A DNA stretch of 40,949 nucleotides from Alphaproteobacteria bacterium UBA2784. GTDB taxonomy: Bacteria > Pseudomonadota > Alphaproteobacteria > Micropepsales > Micropepsaceae. This document shows positions 33,314 to 40,949 of the stretch, one piece after another. A program made the translations under genes and the position numbers. The notes below the pieces were generated by a model. It searched no databases, was not told the DNA's origin, and was given only the letters and a program-made list of their open reading frames with translations. Where the stretch lies: contig DEIC01000112.1 in the NCBI GenBank assembly GCA_002352285.1, positions 1-40,949 of the forward strand. Reading direction: 5' to 3'. Each line of letters begins with the position of its first letter. Positions within the stretch are counted from its first letter, which is position 1.

Positions 33314-35572
33314 ATGTCAAAAAAGCGCCCCTTTACCGATGACGAGGCCCTTGCTTTCCACGCGGAGGGAAAGCCGGGCAAGCTGGAAATCGTGCCCACC
33401 AAGCCGATGGCAACCCAGCGCGACTTGAGCCTGGCCTATAGCCCCGGTGTTGCCGCGCCCGTCAGGGCGATCGCCGATGATCCCGCCAAAGCCTTTGACT
33501 ATACGGCCAAGGGCAATCTGGTGGCTGTCATCTCCAACGGCACCGCCATTCTGGGTCTGGGCGACCTTGGCGCGTTGGCCTCAAAGCCGGTGATGGAGGG
33601 CAAGTCGGTCCTTTTCAAACGCTTTGCCGATGTCGACTCCATCGACCTTGAAGTTGATACGACCGACGTCGACGAATTCATCGGCGCGGTGCGCTATCTC
33701 AGCCCCACTTTTGGCGGCATCAATCTGGAAGACATCAAGGCGCCCGACTGCTTTGTCATCGAGCAGCGCCTGCGCGAACTGATGAACATTCCCGTCTTTC
33801 ACGACGATCAGCACGGCACCGCGATCATTACGGCGGCAGGTCTTGTCAACGCGCTCTTCCTCACCGGCCGCGACATCAAGCGCACGAAGATGGTGGTGAA
33901 TGGCGCGGGTGCTGCCGGCATTGCCTGTCTTGAACTCATCAAGGCGATGGGCATGCCCGCCGGCAACGCCATTCTGTGCGACACCAAGGGCGTGATCTGG
34001 AAGGGCCGCACCGAGGGCATGAACCAGTGGAAATCAGCCCACGCGGTCGAGACGAAGGCGCGCACACTGGCCGAGGCACTGGAAGGCGCCGATGTCTTCC
34101 TGGGCCTGTCGGTCAAGGGCGCCGTCACGCAAGCCATGGTCAAGGCGATGGCGCCAAAGCCGATCATCTTTGCCTGCGCCAACCCTGATCCCGAGATCAC
34201 GCCGGAAGATGTGCTGGCCGTGCGCGAAGACGCGATCGTGGCCACGGGGCGTTCTGACTATCCCAATCAGGTGAACAACGTTCTGGGCTTCCCCTATATC
34301 TTCCGCGGCGCGCTTGACGTGCGCGCCCGCACCATCAATGACGAAATGAAGATTGCCGCAGCCGAGGCGCTCGCCGAACTTGCGCGCGAGGACGTGCCGG
34401 ATGAGGTGGCAGCCGCCTATCACGGCCAGCGCCCCAAATTCGGACCGGGCTATATCATTCCCGTGCCGTTTGATCCGCGCCTGATTGCCCGCATTCCCGC
34501 AGCTGTTGCGCGCGCCGCAATGGCAACGGGCGTTGCCCAGCGCCGCATCGACGATCTGGACGCCTATCAGAACGAATTGTCAGCGCGGCTTGATCCTGTC
34601 GCCTCCATCATCCAGCGCATCACGGCGCGCGTGCGCGCCAATCCGCGCAAGGTCGTGTTCGCCGAGGGTGAGGAGGAGGCGGTCATCCGCGCCGCCGCCT
34701 CGTTCCAGAGCAATGGATTGGGTCAGGCCGTGCTGGTGGGCCGCCCCGACCGCATCCGCGAGACGATGAAACGCATCGGCATGGAGCCGGGCGATCTTGC
34801 CATCGCCTATGCGCCCGACAGCCCGAAGAACGAAGAATACTCGCAGGCGCTTTACCGCCGCCTGCAACGGCAGGGTTCGCTCCTGCGCGACTGCACACGT
34901 CTTGTCACGTTTGACCGCAATGTCTTTGCCGCCTCGATGGTCGCCGCCGGTGATGCCGATGCGATGGTCACGGGTGTGACGCGAAATTTCTCGGTGGCGC
35001 TTGATCCGGTGCGCATGGTGCTGGACGAGAAGCCCGGACAGCGCGTAATCGGCGTTTCGATGATTTTGGCGCGCGGCCGCACCGTGTTCGTGGCCGATAC
35101 AAACGTGCACGACATGCCAACCGCCGAGGAGCTGGCTGATATCTCTGAAATGGCCGCAGGCGTGGCGCGCCGTCTGGGCTATGAGCCGCGCGTGGCGCTG
35201 CTGGCCTATTCGACCTTTGGCTATCCGCGCGGCGAACGCTCTATCCGCGTGCGCGAGGCCGTGGACATTCTTGAAAAGCGCAATGTCGATTTCCAGTTCG
35301 ACGGCGAAATGTCGGCGGATGTCGCGCTCAACCGCGCGGCGATGGCGAATTATCCGTTCTGCCGCCTGAAGGACACGGCCAACGTGCTCATCATGCCGGC
35401 CATCCACTCCGCCTCGATCTCGACCAAGCTGTTGCAGGAGCTGGGTGGCTGCACCGTCATCGGCCCGCTGCTGGTGGGTCTGGAAAAGCCGGTGCAGATC
35501 TGTGCGCTGGGCGCAAAAATGTCGGACATCGGCTATATGGCGGCGATTGCGGCCTTCGACATCAACCGCTGA
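33314..35572 (+). CDS. maeB: NADP-dependent malic enzyme with phosphotransacetylase-like C-terminus
   Basis: 752-residue MaeB-type malic enzyme, oxidatively decarboxylating malate to pyruvate with NADP. The N-terminal half is catalytic (SLAYSPGVAAPVRAI, FHDDQHGTAIITAAGL, VVNGAGAAGIACLELI as dinucleotide site near residue 196, FACANPDPEI). The C-terminal half (from about residue 430) resembles phosphotransacetylase (ITARVRANPRKVVFAEGEEEAVIRAA, MVTGVTRNFSVALDP) and in known MaeB enzymes serves acetyl-CoA regulation rather than catalysis. The TTG at 33290 is an alternative start but falls in a palindrome; ATG 33314 is preferred. Confidence 0.95.
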   Translation: MSKKRPFTDDEALAFHAEGKPGKLEIVPTKPMATQRDLSLAYSPGVAAPVRAIADDPAKAFDYTAKGNLVAVISNGTAILGLGDLGALASKPVMEGKSVLFKRFADVDSIDLEVDTTDVDEFIGAVRYLSPTFGGINLEDIKAPDCFVIEQRLRELMNIPVFHDDQHGTAIITAAGLVNALFLTGRDIKRTKMVVNGAGAAGIACLELIKAMGMPAGNAILCDTKGVIWKGRTEGMNQWKSAHAVETKARTLAEALEGADVFLGLSVKGAVTQAMVKAMAPKPIIFACANPDPEITPEDVLAVREDAIVATGRSDYPNQVNNVLGFPYIFRGALDVRARTINDEMKIAAAEALAELAREDVPDEVAAAYHGQRPKFGPGYIIPVPFDPRLIARIPAAVARAAMATGVAQRRIDDLDAYQNELSARLDPVASIIQRITARVRANPRKVVFAEGEEEAVIRAAASFQSNGLGQAVLVGRPDRIRETMKRIGMEPGDLAIAYAPDSPKNEEYSQALYRRLQRQGSLLRDCTRLVTFDRNVFAASMVAAGDADAMVTGVTRNFSVALDPVRMVLDEKPGQRVIGVSMILARGRTVFVADTNVHDMPTAEELADISEMAAGVARRLGYEPRVALLAYSTFGYPRGERSIRVREAVDILEKRNVDFQFDGEMSADVALNRAAMANYPFCRLKDTANVLIMPAIHSASISTKLLQELGGCTVIGPLLVGLEKPVQICALGAKMSDIGYMAAIAAFDINR

Positions 35573-35631
35573 TCTTGCAATCAGCGGCTTCGGGGTCATA
35601 TTCAGGCCCGGCCCGATAGAGGATTTTGCCG

Positions 35632-36279
35632 ATGAGCCTGATGGCGCATGAGAAGCCACTCGCCGCAGCAACGCTTTCCGAAAAGGAGGCGATTGCCGGT
35701 GTGATCGCGCTTGCCCATTTTGCTGGCGCGCGCGGTATGGTGCCTGCGACAGCGGGAAATTTTTCCGTGCGCATGGACGCAACAAGCGCAGCCCTCACCG
35801 CAACAGGCTGCGACAAGGGCGCGATCACCGAGGCCCATGTCATCACGGTGCCCATCAACGGCCCGCGCCATCCGCGCGCCTCTGCCGAGGGTGAACTGCA
35901 TCTGCAGCTTTACCGCGACGATCCCGCCATCGGCGCGATTGCCCATGTACATCACAAATCGGCAACGGTGCTGTCGCGCCGCCATTTGCGCCACGGGCAT
36001 CTGCGGATTGCCGGATGGGAATTGCTGAAAGTGTTTCGCGGGATCACCACGCACGAAACCCATATCGACGTGCCCATCTTTGACAACAGCCAGGACATGC
36101 AATTGCTGGCGCACGAGGTGTCGCGCCGCATTGAAGGCCAGGCGGACTGCTTTGGCTATCTTCTGGCCGGTCACGGGCTATATGTGTGGGGCAAAGACGT
36201 TGCCGAAACCCGCCGCCATCTGGAGGGTTTCGACGCCCTCTTTGACATGATCCTTGCCGAGGAGAATGGACCCCAATGA
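35632..36279 (+). CDS. mtnB: Methylthioribulose-1-phosphate dehydratase
   Basis: 215-residue class II aldolase-fold enzyme that dehydrates 5-methylthioribulose-1-phosphate in methionine salvage. Key segments: GMVPATAGNFSVRMD (substrate phosphate loop), HPRASAEGELHLQLY, the zinc-binding AHVHHKSATVLSRRH (His105, His107) and YLLAGHGLYVWGKDVAETRRHLE with the third His. AGAGGA lies 8 bases before the ATG. Overlaps mtnD by 4 bp (36276-36279). Assignment to MtnB rather than another class II aldolase is firm because mtnD and mtnC follow directly. Confidence 0.94.
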   Translation: MSLMAHEKPLAAATLSEKEAIAGVIALAHFAGARGMVPATAGNFSVRMDATSAALTATGCDKGAITEAHVITVPINGPRHPRASAEGELHLQLYRDDPAIGAIAHVHHKSATVLSRRHLRHGHLRIAGWELLKVFRGITTHETHIDVPIFDNSQDMQLLAHEVSRRIEGQADCFGYLLAGHGLYVWGKDVAETRRHLEGFDALFDMILAEENGPQ

Positions 36280-36848
36280 ACGCGCCCCTCACGCTCGAAC
36301 GCACCCGCCTGAAACTCTTCCACGAGATCGACGGCACACGCGCGCATCTTGATGTGACTGACCGCGAAGAGATTGCGGAAGCATTGTCGTCCTTCGGCGT
36401 GCGCTTTGAACTGTGGCAGGCGGATACAGTGCTGGACCAGGGCGCTGGGCAGGACGACGTGCTGAAGGCCTATCAGCGTGATGTTGGCCGCATCATGGAA
36501 GAAGGCGGTTTCAAGTCGGTGGACGTCATCCGCATGGCGCCCGATCACCCCGACCGCGTGGCCCTGCGCGCGAAATTTCTGGCCGAACACACCCACAGCG
36601 ACGATGAAGTGCGCTTCTTTGTTGAGGGCGCAGGCGCCTTTTATCTGCACAAGGGCGCAGAGGTGGCGCAACTCGTCTGCACAGCGGGCGATCTCATTTC
36701 CGTGCCCAAGGGCATGACGCACTGGTTTGACGCGGGCGAGCGTCCGCGCTTTTGCGCCATCCGCATTTTCACCTCGCCTGAGGGCTGGGTCGCCAATTAC
36801 TCGGGCAGCGACATCGCCACACGCTTTCCGGCCTATATCAATGTCTGA
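36276..36848 (+). CDS. mtnD: Acireductone dioxygenase
   Basis: 190-residue cupin enzyme converting the acireductone of methionine salvage to 2-keto-4-methylthiobutyrate and formate (Fe form) or to the off-pathway products including CO (Ni form). The metal ligands are visible: His105, His107 and Glu111 in EHTHSDDEVRFFVEG and His149 in PKGMTHWFD. Length is as expected. It is sandwiched between mtnB and mtnC with a 4-bp overlap to the former and an 8-bp overlap to the latter, so the three are surely one transcript. Confidence 0.96.
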   Translation: MNAPLTLERTRLKLFHEIDGTRAHLDVTDREEIAEALSSFGVRFELWQADTVLDQGAGQDDVLKAYQRDVGRIMEEGGFKSVDVIRMAPDHPDRVALRAKFLAEHTHSDDEVRFFVEGAGAFYLHKGAEVAQLVCTAGDLISVPKGMTHWFDAGERPRFCAIRIFTSPEGWVANYSGSDIATRFPAYINV

Positions 36849-37554
36849 GTTGCGGGCGCTCATCACCGATATTGAGGGGACCACAACACCAGTCACCTTT
36901 GTGCATCAGGTGCTGTTTCCCTATGCCGCAAAACATCTGCCGGATTATGTGCGTGCCCATGCGCTTGATCCAGCCGTCACCGCCGCCCTGAAAGAAACCG
37001 CCGCACTGGATGCGCGGGCTGGCGTCAGCGTTGACGCCGCGATCAACGTGCTGCTCGAATGGATTGCCGCCGACCGCAAGGCAACGCCCCTAAAGGCGCT
37101 GCAGGGCCTTGTCTGGCGCAAGGCCTATGAGAGCGGTGAAGTGAAATCACCAATCTATGATGATGTCGTGCCGGTTCTGGAGAGCGCGAAGCGGGCGGGC
37201 CTGTCACTCCACGTCTTTTCATCGGGTTCGGTGGAGGCGCAGCATCTGCTCTTTGGCCATTCCGACAAGGGCGATCTGCGCCCGCTTTTTACCGGCTGGT
37301 TTGACACCACGACCGGCCCGAAGCTGGAAGCAGAGTCCTATCGCCTTATCGCCGCACAAATCGGCTGTGCGCCGGCGCAGGCAGCCTTTCTTTCGGATCA
37401 TCCCGGCGAAATCGCTGCCGCCCATCAGGCGGGCATGACTGTGTGCCGTATCGACCGCGAGAAGCCGGCAGATTTTTCCGCAACCGATCCCGCCGGAACG
37501 CCAGTCGCCGGATCATTCAGCGTCGCCGCGCGCCTGATCGGTCTGCCCGCCTGA
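36841..37554 (+). CDS. mtnC: Enolase-phosphatase E1
   Basis: 237-residue HAD-superfamily enzyme that enolises and dephosphorylates 2,3-diketo-5-methylthiopentyl-1-phosphate to acireductone, the substrate of MtnD. HAD motif I appears as LITDIEGTTTPVTFV at the very N-terminus, motif II in LHVFSSGSVEAQHLLFGH and the motif III/IV region in FLSDHPGEIAAAHQAGM. The ATG at 36841 places motif I at the normal position and overlaps the mtnD stop by 8 bp; the frame is open upstream but inside mtnD. Convergent with the SH3b gene with a 1-bp gap. Confidence 0.96.
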   Translation: MSELRALITDIEGTTTPVTFVHQVLFPYAAKHLPDYVRAHALDPAVTAALKETAALDARAGVSVDAAINVLLEWIAADRKATPLKALQGLVWRKAYESGEVKSPIYDDVVPVLESAKRAGLSLHVFSSGSVEAQHLLFGHSDKGDLRPLFTGWFDTTTGPKLEAESYRLIAAQIGCAPAQAAFLSDHPGEIAAAHQAGMTVCRIDREKPADFSATDPAGTPVAGSFSVAARLIGLPA

Positions 37555-37555
37555 C

Positions 37556-38161
37556 TTACGGCAGCGCGCCGCAGCAGCCCTTCAAGCCGCCATCGTCATA
37601 TTCATAGCGATAGACCGTCTCGCTCATCCCGTCTGAACATTCCCACGTTTCAAGAAGAATGATGCTGGACGCGCCCTGAATGCGGATATCCCAGCCCGCC
37701 GCACCCCGCCGGATCAGCGGCCCGTCGCGCTGAATGTCAAAGCCGGCCTCGTGCTCTGGTGTTGTCACACGCACGGAATTTTCGCTGATGTCCGCACTCC
37801 AGAAGGGTTCCGTGCCGCCACACGAAAGCGGCAGGGAGAGATTTTCATCGGGCATGATTTCAGCGGCATCAAACGGCTCAAGAAACTTCGCATTCACCCA
37901 GCCATAGCCATAGGGGCTGATCGTGTTGAGCCAGCTTGTGCTGCCGACAGTCTTCTCTTCGCCTGTGCTGAAAACGGAAACCGAGTTGAAGGGAATGGCA
38001 CCCGCAATCTCGGAATCCGCCGAGGGAGAGGTGCGGATGTTCAAGACGTCATTCTCGGCAACGCCGGTGACGCGCCAGCGCATCTCGACATCCTGTGCGG
38101 TGGCAAACGGCGCCGCCAGAAGCGCAAATGCAATCGCCAGAACTGTGCTTGCCGCCTTCAT
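37556..38161 (-). CDS. Secreted SH3b-domain protein with COG3650-like C-terminal domain
   Basis: 201-residue exported protein. Signal peptide MKAASTVLAIAFALLAAPFATA with probable cleavage at Ala22-Gln23. Residues about 30-95 form a bacterial SH3 domain (VTGVAENDVLNIRTSPSADS, GYGWVNAKFLEPF), which often binds cell-wall material. The second domain contains LSCGGTEPFWSADIS, similar to the CxGxEPFW signature of COG3650-type proteins. The C-terminus carries a Cys-Cys pair (LKGCCGALP). Function is unknown; a periplasmic peptidoglycan- or ligand-binding role is plausible. Divergent from the helical-repeat gene at 38372. Confidence 0.75.
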   Translation of the reverse strand: MKAASTVLAIAFALLAAPFATAQDVEMRWRVTGVAENDVLNIRTSPSADSEIAGAIPFNSVSVFSTGEEKTVGSTSWLNTISPYGYGWVNAKFLEPFDAAEIMPDENLSLPLSCGGTEPFWSADISENSVRVTTPEHEAGFDIQRDGPLIRRGAAGWDIRIQGASSIILLETWECSDGMSETVYRYEYDDGGLKGCCGALP

Positions 38162-38371
38162 TGAATGCCCCCTTCAGCTGATGATGCATGGCACTGACGC
38201 ATCGCGAAGCGATCCAGTCGAAGGGCGTACGAAGCTGATGTCCAACACGCTTTCACCGCCCTGCCACATTAACCCTGATCCTAGCCGGAATGGCGTCAAC
38301 TGCCAAAACCGCTTGCGATTTGGGGCCGCCCATGCCGGAATCCGGCCTCTGTCTGGGGCGGAGTAGGTAGC

Positions 38372-39007
38372 GTGTCTGTTCTTGTATCCAACAATCCGGC
38401 GTTGTCGGCGGTGCCCCATGCGCCGCCCGTCAATGATCCCGTCAATGATATCGCGCCGCACCCCCACGCCGACGAGGCCGCTGCCCGCGCGTCTCTGTTG
38501 GCCAGCCTGGATGCACCTGCGCCTGATCCGCACCGCATCTTTGCGTCGCTCAATGACTTCACATTGCACTTCTATCGCCGCGCGCCCGAACGCGCCCGCC
38601 AGCTTCTGGAGCTGACCATCAAGCTGGGTGAACGCTGGTTTGGCGCGCATGTGAAATCGGTGGCGATTGCACACATGAATGCCGCAACCATTGCGCTCGA
38701 CAGTCAGGACGGCGAGGCCTGCGCCCGCCATGCCCTGATTGCCGAGCCCGCGCTTGATGCGCTGGGAGAGGCAGACTATGCCGCCCATGCCGCCGACATG
38801 CTGGGCAGCGTGGCCATGGGCCGCCGCCGCTTTCTTGAGGCGGCTGCGTGCTTTGCCCGCGCCCTGGCGCGCCTTGAATCACAATATGGCACCGGACACG
38901 CCCGCACGCGGGCGATGGCCGCGCGGCTGGCCCGCGCCCATGCGGCGACGGGTGATACGCTCGCCCTGCTGCTGCTCGAAGCACGCTACGGATCGTTGCG
39001 CCACTGA
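38372..39007 (+). CDS. Helical-repeat (TPR-like) protein of unknown function
   Basis: 211-residue protein from a GTG preceded by GGCGGAG about 10 bases upstream. After an Ala/Pro/His-rich N-terminal 45 residues the protein is all-helical with TPR-like periodicity: LLELTIKLGERWFGAHVKSVAIAHMNAATIAL, YAAHAADMLGSVAMGRRRFLEAAACFARALARLE and YGTGHARTRAMAARLARAHAATGD, where the G-x-x-H-x-R/K pattern recalls kinesin-light-chain-type TPRs. No signal peptide or membrane segment, so likely cytoplasmic and protein-binding. No specific partner can be read; the neighbours are unrelated. Confidence 0.68.
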   Translation: MSVLVSNNPALSAVPHAPPVNDPVNDIAPHPHADEAAARASLLASLDAPAPDPHRIFASLNDFTLHFYRRAPERARQLLELTIKLGERWFGAHVKSVAIAHMNAATIALDSQDGEACARHALIAEPALDALGEADYAAHAADMLGSVAMGRRRFLEAAACFARALARLESQYGTGHARTRAMAARLARAHAATGDTLALLLLEARYGSLRH

Positions 39008-39066
39008 TCGTTCTTGATCCTGCTGCCACCGTTCGCCCATGATCGCCCATCACAGGGAGGAACATC

Positions 39067-40356
39067 ATGGCGGATCTTCTGGCGCTGTCGCGCGCAGTGA
39101 TTGACGAGGGCAAGGGCACCGAAGACGTCGGCCCCATCAACCGCATCAATCACCAGCTTTCCGAGCTGGGCAATGGCGTGGCCATGGTCGAGGCCTTTTC
39201 GCATTCGGTGCTGTTTGCAACCGATGACGGGCTGGTGGCGTTTGACACGTCCAATCCCGAAGGCGGCTCGAAAGTTGTCAGCGCCATTCGCGGCTGGAAG
39301 AAGGACCGTTTCAACACCCTTGTCTATACGCACGGCCATGTCGATCATGTGGGCGGCTGCGGCGCGTTCTGCGCCGACTGCGCGTCATCCGGAACGCCGC
39401 GTCCGAGAATCGTTGGCCACGAAAATGTGGCGGCGCGCTTTGACCGCTATAATTTCACGAACGGCTATAACCGCCTGATCAACGAGCGCCAGTTCGGCCA
39501 GTTCCGCCGCCGCGGCTATGATATTTCCAGCGAGCAACGGTTTCTGCCGGAAAGTGCGGCAAAGCCCGACACGGTCTACCGCGACCATCTCACGCTCAAT
39601 ATCGGCGGGCTTGACATCGAGCTGCATCACGCGCGCGGCGAAACGGATGACCATACCTGGGCGTGGATTCCCAAACACAAGGCGATCTGCGCCGGTGATT
39701 TCTTCATCTGGAATTTTCCCAACGCCGGCAATCCGCAAAAGGTTCAGCGTTACCCGCGCGAATGGGCCGAGGCGATGCGCGCCATGGCAGCGATGGATGC
39801 AGAACTCTTCCTGCCTGCCCATGGCCTTCCCATTGAGGGCAAGGCGCGCATCAAGCGCGTGCTGACCGATGTCGCCGAGGCGCTGGAGCATCTGGTGTAC
39901 GAGACCGTCAAGCTGATGAACGAGGGCGCGCGCCTTAACGACATCGTGCACAGCGTCAATGTCGAACAGCGCGTGCTCGACAAGCCCTACCTCAAGCCGA
40001 TGTATGACGAGCCGGAATTTGTCGTGCGCAACATCTGGCGGCTCTATGGCGGCTGGTATGACGGCAACCCCGCGCATCTGAAGCCCGCACGCGAAAGCGC
40101 ACTGGCGCGTGAACTGGCGTCACTGGCGGGCGGCGCGGGCGCACTGGCCAAACGCGCGCTTGAAATGGCTGATAAGGACATCCGCGTGGCCTGCCATCTG
40201 GCCGAACTTGCCGTACTGGCCGATCCCGACAGCAAATCCGCCCATGGCGTGCGTGCCGAAATTTTCCAGAAGCGGCGCAATGGCGAAACCTCGCTGATGG
40301 CCAAGGGCATTTTTGGCTATGCCGCCAATGAGTCCAAAGCCAGGGCCGAGGGGTGA
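39067..40356 (+). CDS. Alkylsulfatase-like metallo-beta-lactamase-fold hydrolase
   Basis: 429-residue protein combining a metallo-beta-lactamase domain with an alkylsulfatase dimerisation-like domain. The zinc motif THGHVDHVGG (His89, His91, Asp93, His94) and later HHARGETDDHTWAW and CAGDFF residues give the metal site. The EPEFVVRNIWRLYGGWYDGNPAHLKP stretch is the hallmark of the SdsA1/BDS1 dimerisation domain. It lacks a signal peptide and the long N-terminus of secreted alkylsulfatases, and the third-ligand region differs from the EAPxEM-type motif of SdsA1, so sulfate ester cleavage is not certain. AGGGAGGA precedes the ATG by 6 bases. Confidence 0.87.
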   Translation: MADLLALSRAVIDEGKGTEDVGPINRINHQLSELGNGVAMVEAFSHSVLFATDDGLVAFDTSNPEGGSKVVSAIRGWKKDRFNTLVYTHGHVDHVGGCGAFCADCASSGTPRPRIVGHENVAARFDRYNFTNGYNRLINERQFGQFRRRGYDISSEQRFLPESAAKPDTVYRDHLTLNIGGLDIELHHARGETDDHTWAWIPKHKAICAGDFFIWNFPNAGNPQKVQRYPREWAEAMRAMAAMDAELFLPAHGLPIEGKARIKRVLTDVAEALEHLVYETVKLMNEGARLNDIVHSVNVEQRVLDKPYLKPMYDEPEFVVRNIWRLYGGWYDGNPAHLKPARESALARELASLAGGAGALAKRALEMADKDIRVACHLAELAVLADPDSKSAHGVRAEIFQKRRNGETSLMAKGIFGYAANESKARAEG

Positions 40357-40422
40357 TGCGCTGCCTGTTCAACCCCGCCCCGGCCTGCTAAACCCAAAAC
40401 TCCCTTTCGTGGCGGAGTAAGC

Positions 40423-40949
40423 ATGCCCCGGCTTTTTCTTGTTGCGGCATTTTCCCTTCTGGTCTCGGCCTGCGGGTTCACGCCGCTTTACGGCACGGGC
40501 GGCGAGAACCGCGCCGCCGAAGCATCCCTCGCCACGATTGCGGTTGAAACACCCACGGGCGAGGAGCGCCTGAACCGCATCGCCGAAGATGCGCTGATCG
40601 AAGCCCTCGCCCCCGATGGCGTGCGCAGCGCAACCCCGGCCTTTCGCCTGGAAACGCGGTTGAAGGATTCGCGCCGCGGCCTCCTCATTCAGGATGACAC
40701 GTCGATCACGCGCTATAATTTCCGCGTCACTGCCACCTGGCGGCTGATTGATCCGGCCGGAGACCGCGTGGTGGCCGAGGGCAAGGCGACATCGACCGTT
40801 TCTTACAACGTGGCGGACTCGCCGTTTTCAACCGTCATTGCGCGCGAAGATGCCGAGCGCCGCGCCGTGCGCGAGATTGCCGACGAAATCCGCCTGCGCC
40901 TGGCGATGGCGCTCTCCGGCCCCGATTGCTGCCGCGCGGCGGCGGGGAA
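40423..40949 (+). CDS. lptE: LPS-assembly lipoprotein LptE, truncated by window end
   Basis: Reads open to the last base (175 complete codons). The N-terminus MPRLFLVAAFSLLVSACGFT is a lipoprotein signal with lipobox LVSAC, lipidation at Cys17, followed by GFTPLYG, the hallmark of alphaproteobacterial LptE. The body has the expected LptE pattern (YNFRVTATWRLIDPAGDRVVAEGKA, DSPFSTVIAREDAERRAVREIADEI). LptE plugs the LptD barrel in the outer membrane and assists LPS insertion. GGCGGAG lies upstream of the ATG. In related genomes it sits between leuS and holA; here the upstream gene is the metallo-beta-lactamase, and the downstream gene is outside the window. Confidence 0.92.
   Translation, partial: MPRLFLVAAFSLLVSACGFTPLYGTGGENRAAEASLATIAVETPTGEERLNRIAEDALIEALAPDGVRSATPAFRLETRLKDSRRGLLIQDDTSITRYNFRVTATWRLIDPAGDRVVAEGKATSTVSYNVADSPFSTVIAREDAERRAVREIADEIRLRLAMALSGPDCCRAAAG

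Noticed and set aside
38201..38213. ATCGC-GAA-GCGAT inverted repeat in the 210-bp divergent region 38162-38371
   Set aside because: Short arms, no promoter context that makes it specific; could be chance in GC-rich DNA.

Overview
The window is a chromosomal segment of a high-GC alphaproteobacterium. The strongest pointers are the hemC-hemD-Mic60/mitofilin-hemY cluster, a SDHAF4-type (DUF1674) gene divergent from htpX-rsmB, the co-oriented run mutS-glnD-murJ-trpS-uspA, and an alphaproteobacterial LptE lipoprotein. I cannot name the order or genus from sequence alone. No rRNA, tRNA, CRISPR array, transposase, prophage or classical defence operon was seen. Coding is dense and most genes are housekeeping.

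Layout. (1) 107-5926, minus strand: a tight operon hemC, hemD, mic60-like, hemY-like and an alpha/beta hydrolase, several joined by 4-bp overlaps. tsaD diverges from hemC. (2) 7028-9268, accessory-looking region: a small secreted protein on the plus strand; then on the minus strand a TetR regulator and two tandem, mutually similar 41/44-residue membrane proteins that are too short for ordinary gene calling. Both tetR and the micro-protein pair have an upstream TGAAT-N12-ATTCA palindrome, and the one before the micro-proteins abuts a good sigma70-type promoter. Beyond tetR lies a gene-free stretch that folds into an RNA-like multi-stem structure ahead of a YciI-like gene. (3) 9269-14749: YciI-like, EVE-domain protein, a nested palindromic intergenic element, a Rieske protein, a creatininase-family amidohydrolase, a CoA-transferase and acetyl-CoA synthetase. 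(4) 14756-17722: a Phd/VapC-type toxin-antitoxin pair with a predicted leaderless, self-overlapped promoter, a secreted DUF4344-type metallopeptidase, a secreted nuclease of the thermonuclease family, and SDHAF4. (5) 17815-24385, plus strand: htpX, rsmB, rpe, a heparinase II/III-family protein and purH. (6) 24411-33117, minus strand: uspA, trpS, murJ, glnD, mutS. (7) 33314-40949: malic enzyme maeB, methionine-salvage genes mtnB-mtnD-mtnC, a secreted SH3b protein, a helical-repeat protein, an alkylsulfatase-like metallo-beta-lactamase, and lptE cut by the window end.

How the genes work together: the heme cluster provides two consecutive tetrapyrrole enzymes next to the membrane-shaping Mic60 homologue; mtnBDC performs three consecutive steps of the methionine salvage pathway; mutS-glnD-murJ-trpS-uspA is a housekeeping run (mismatch repair, nitrogen signalling, lipid II flipping, tRNA charging, stress). 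The least explained and most interesting part is 7576-9268: the TetR/twin micro-protein unit and the adjacent structured-RNA candidate.
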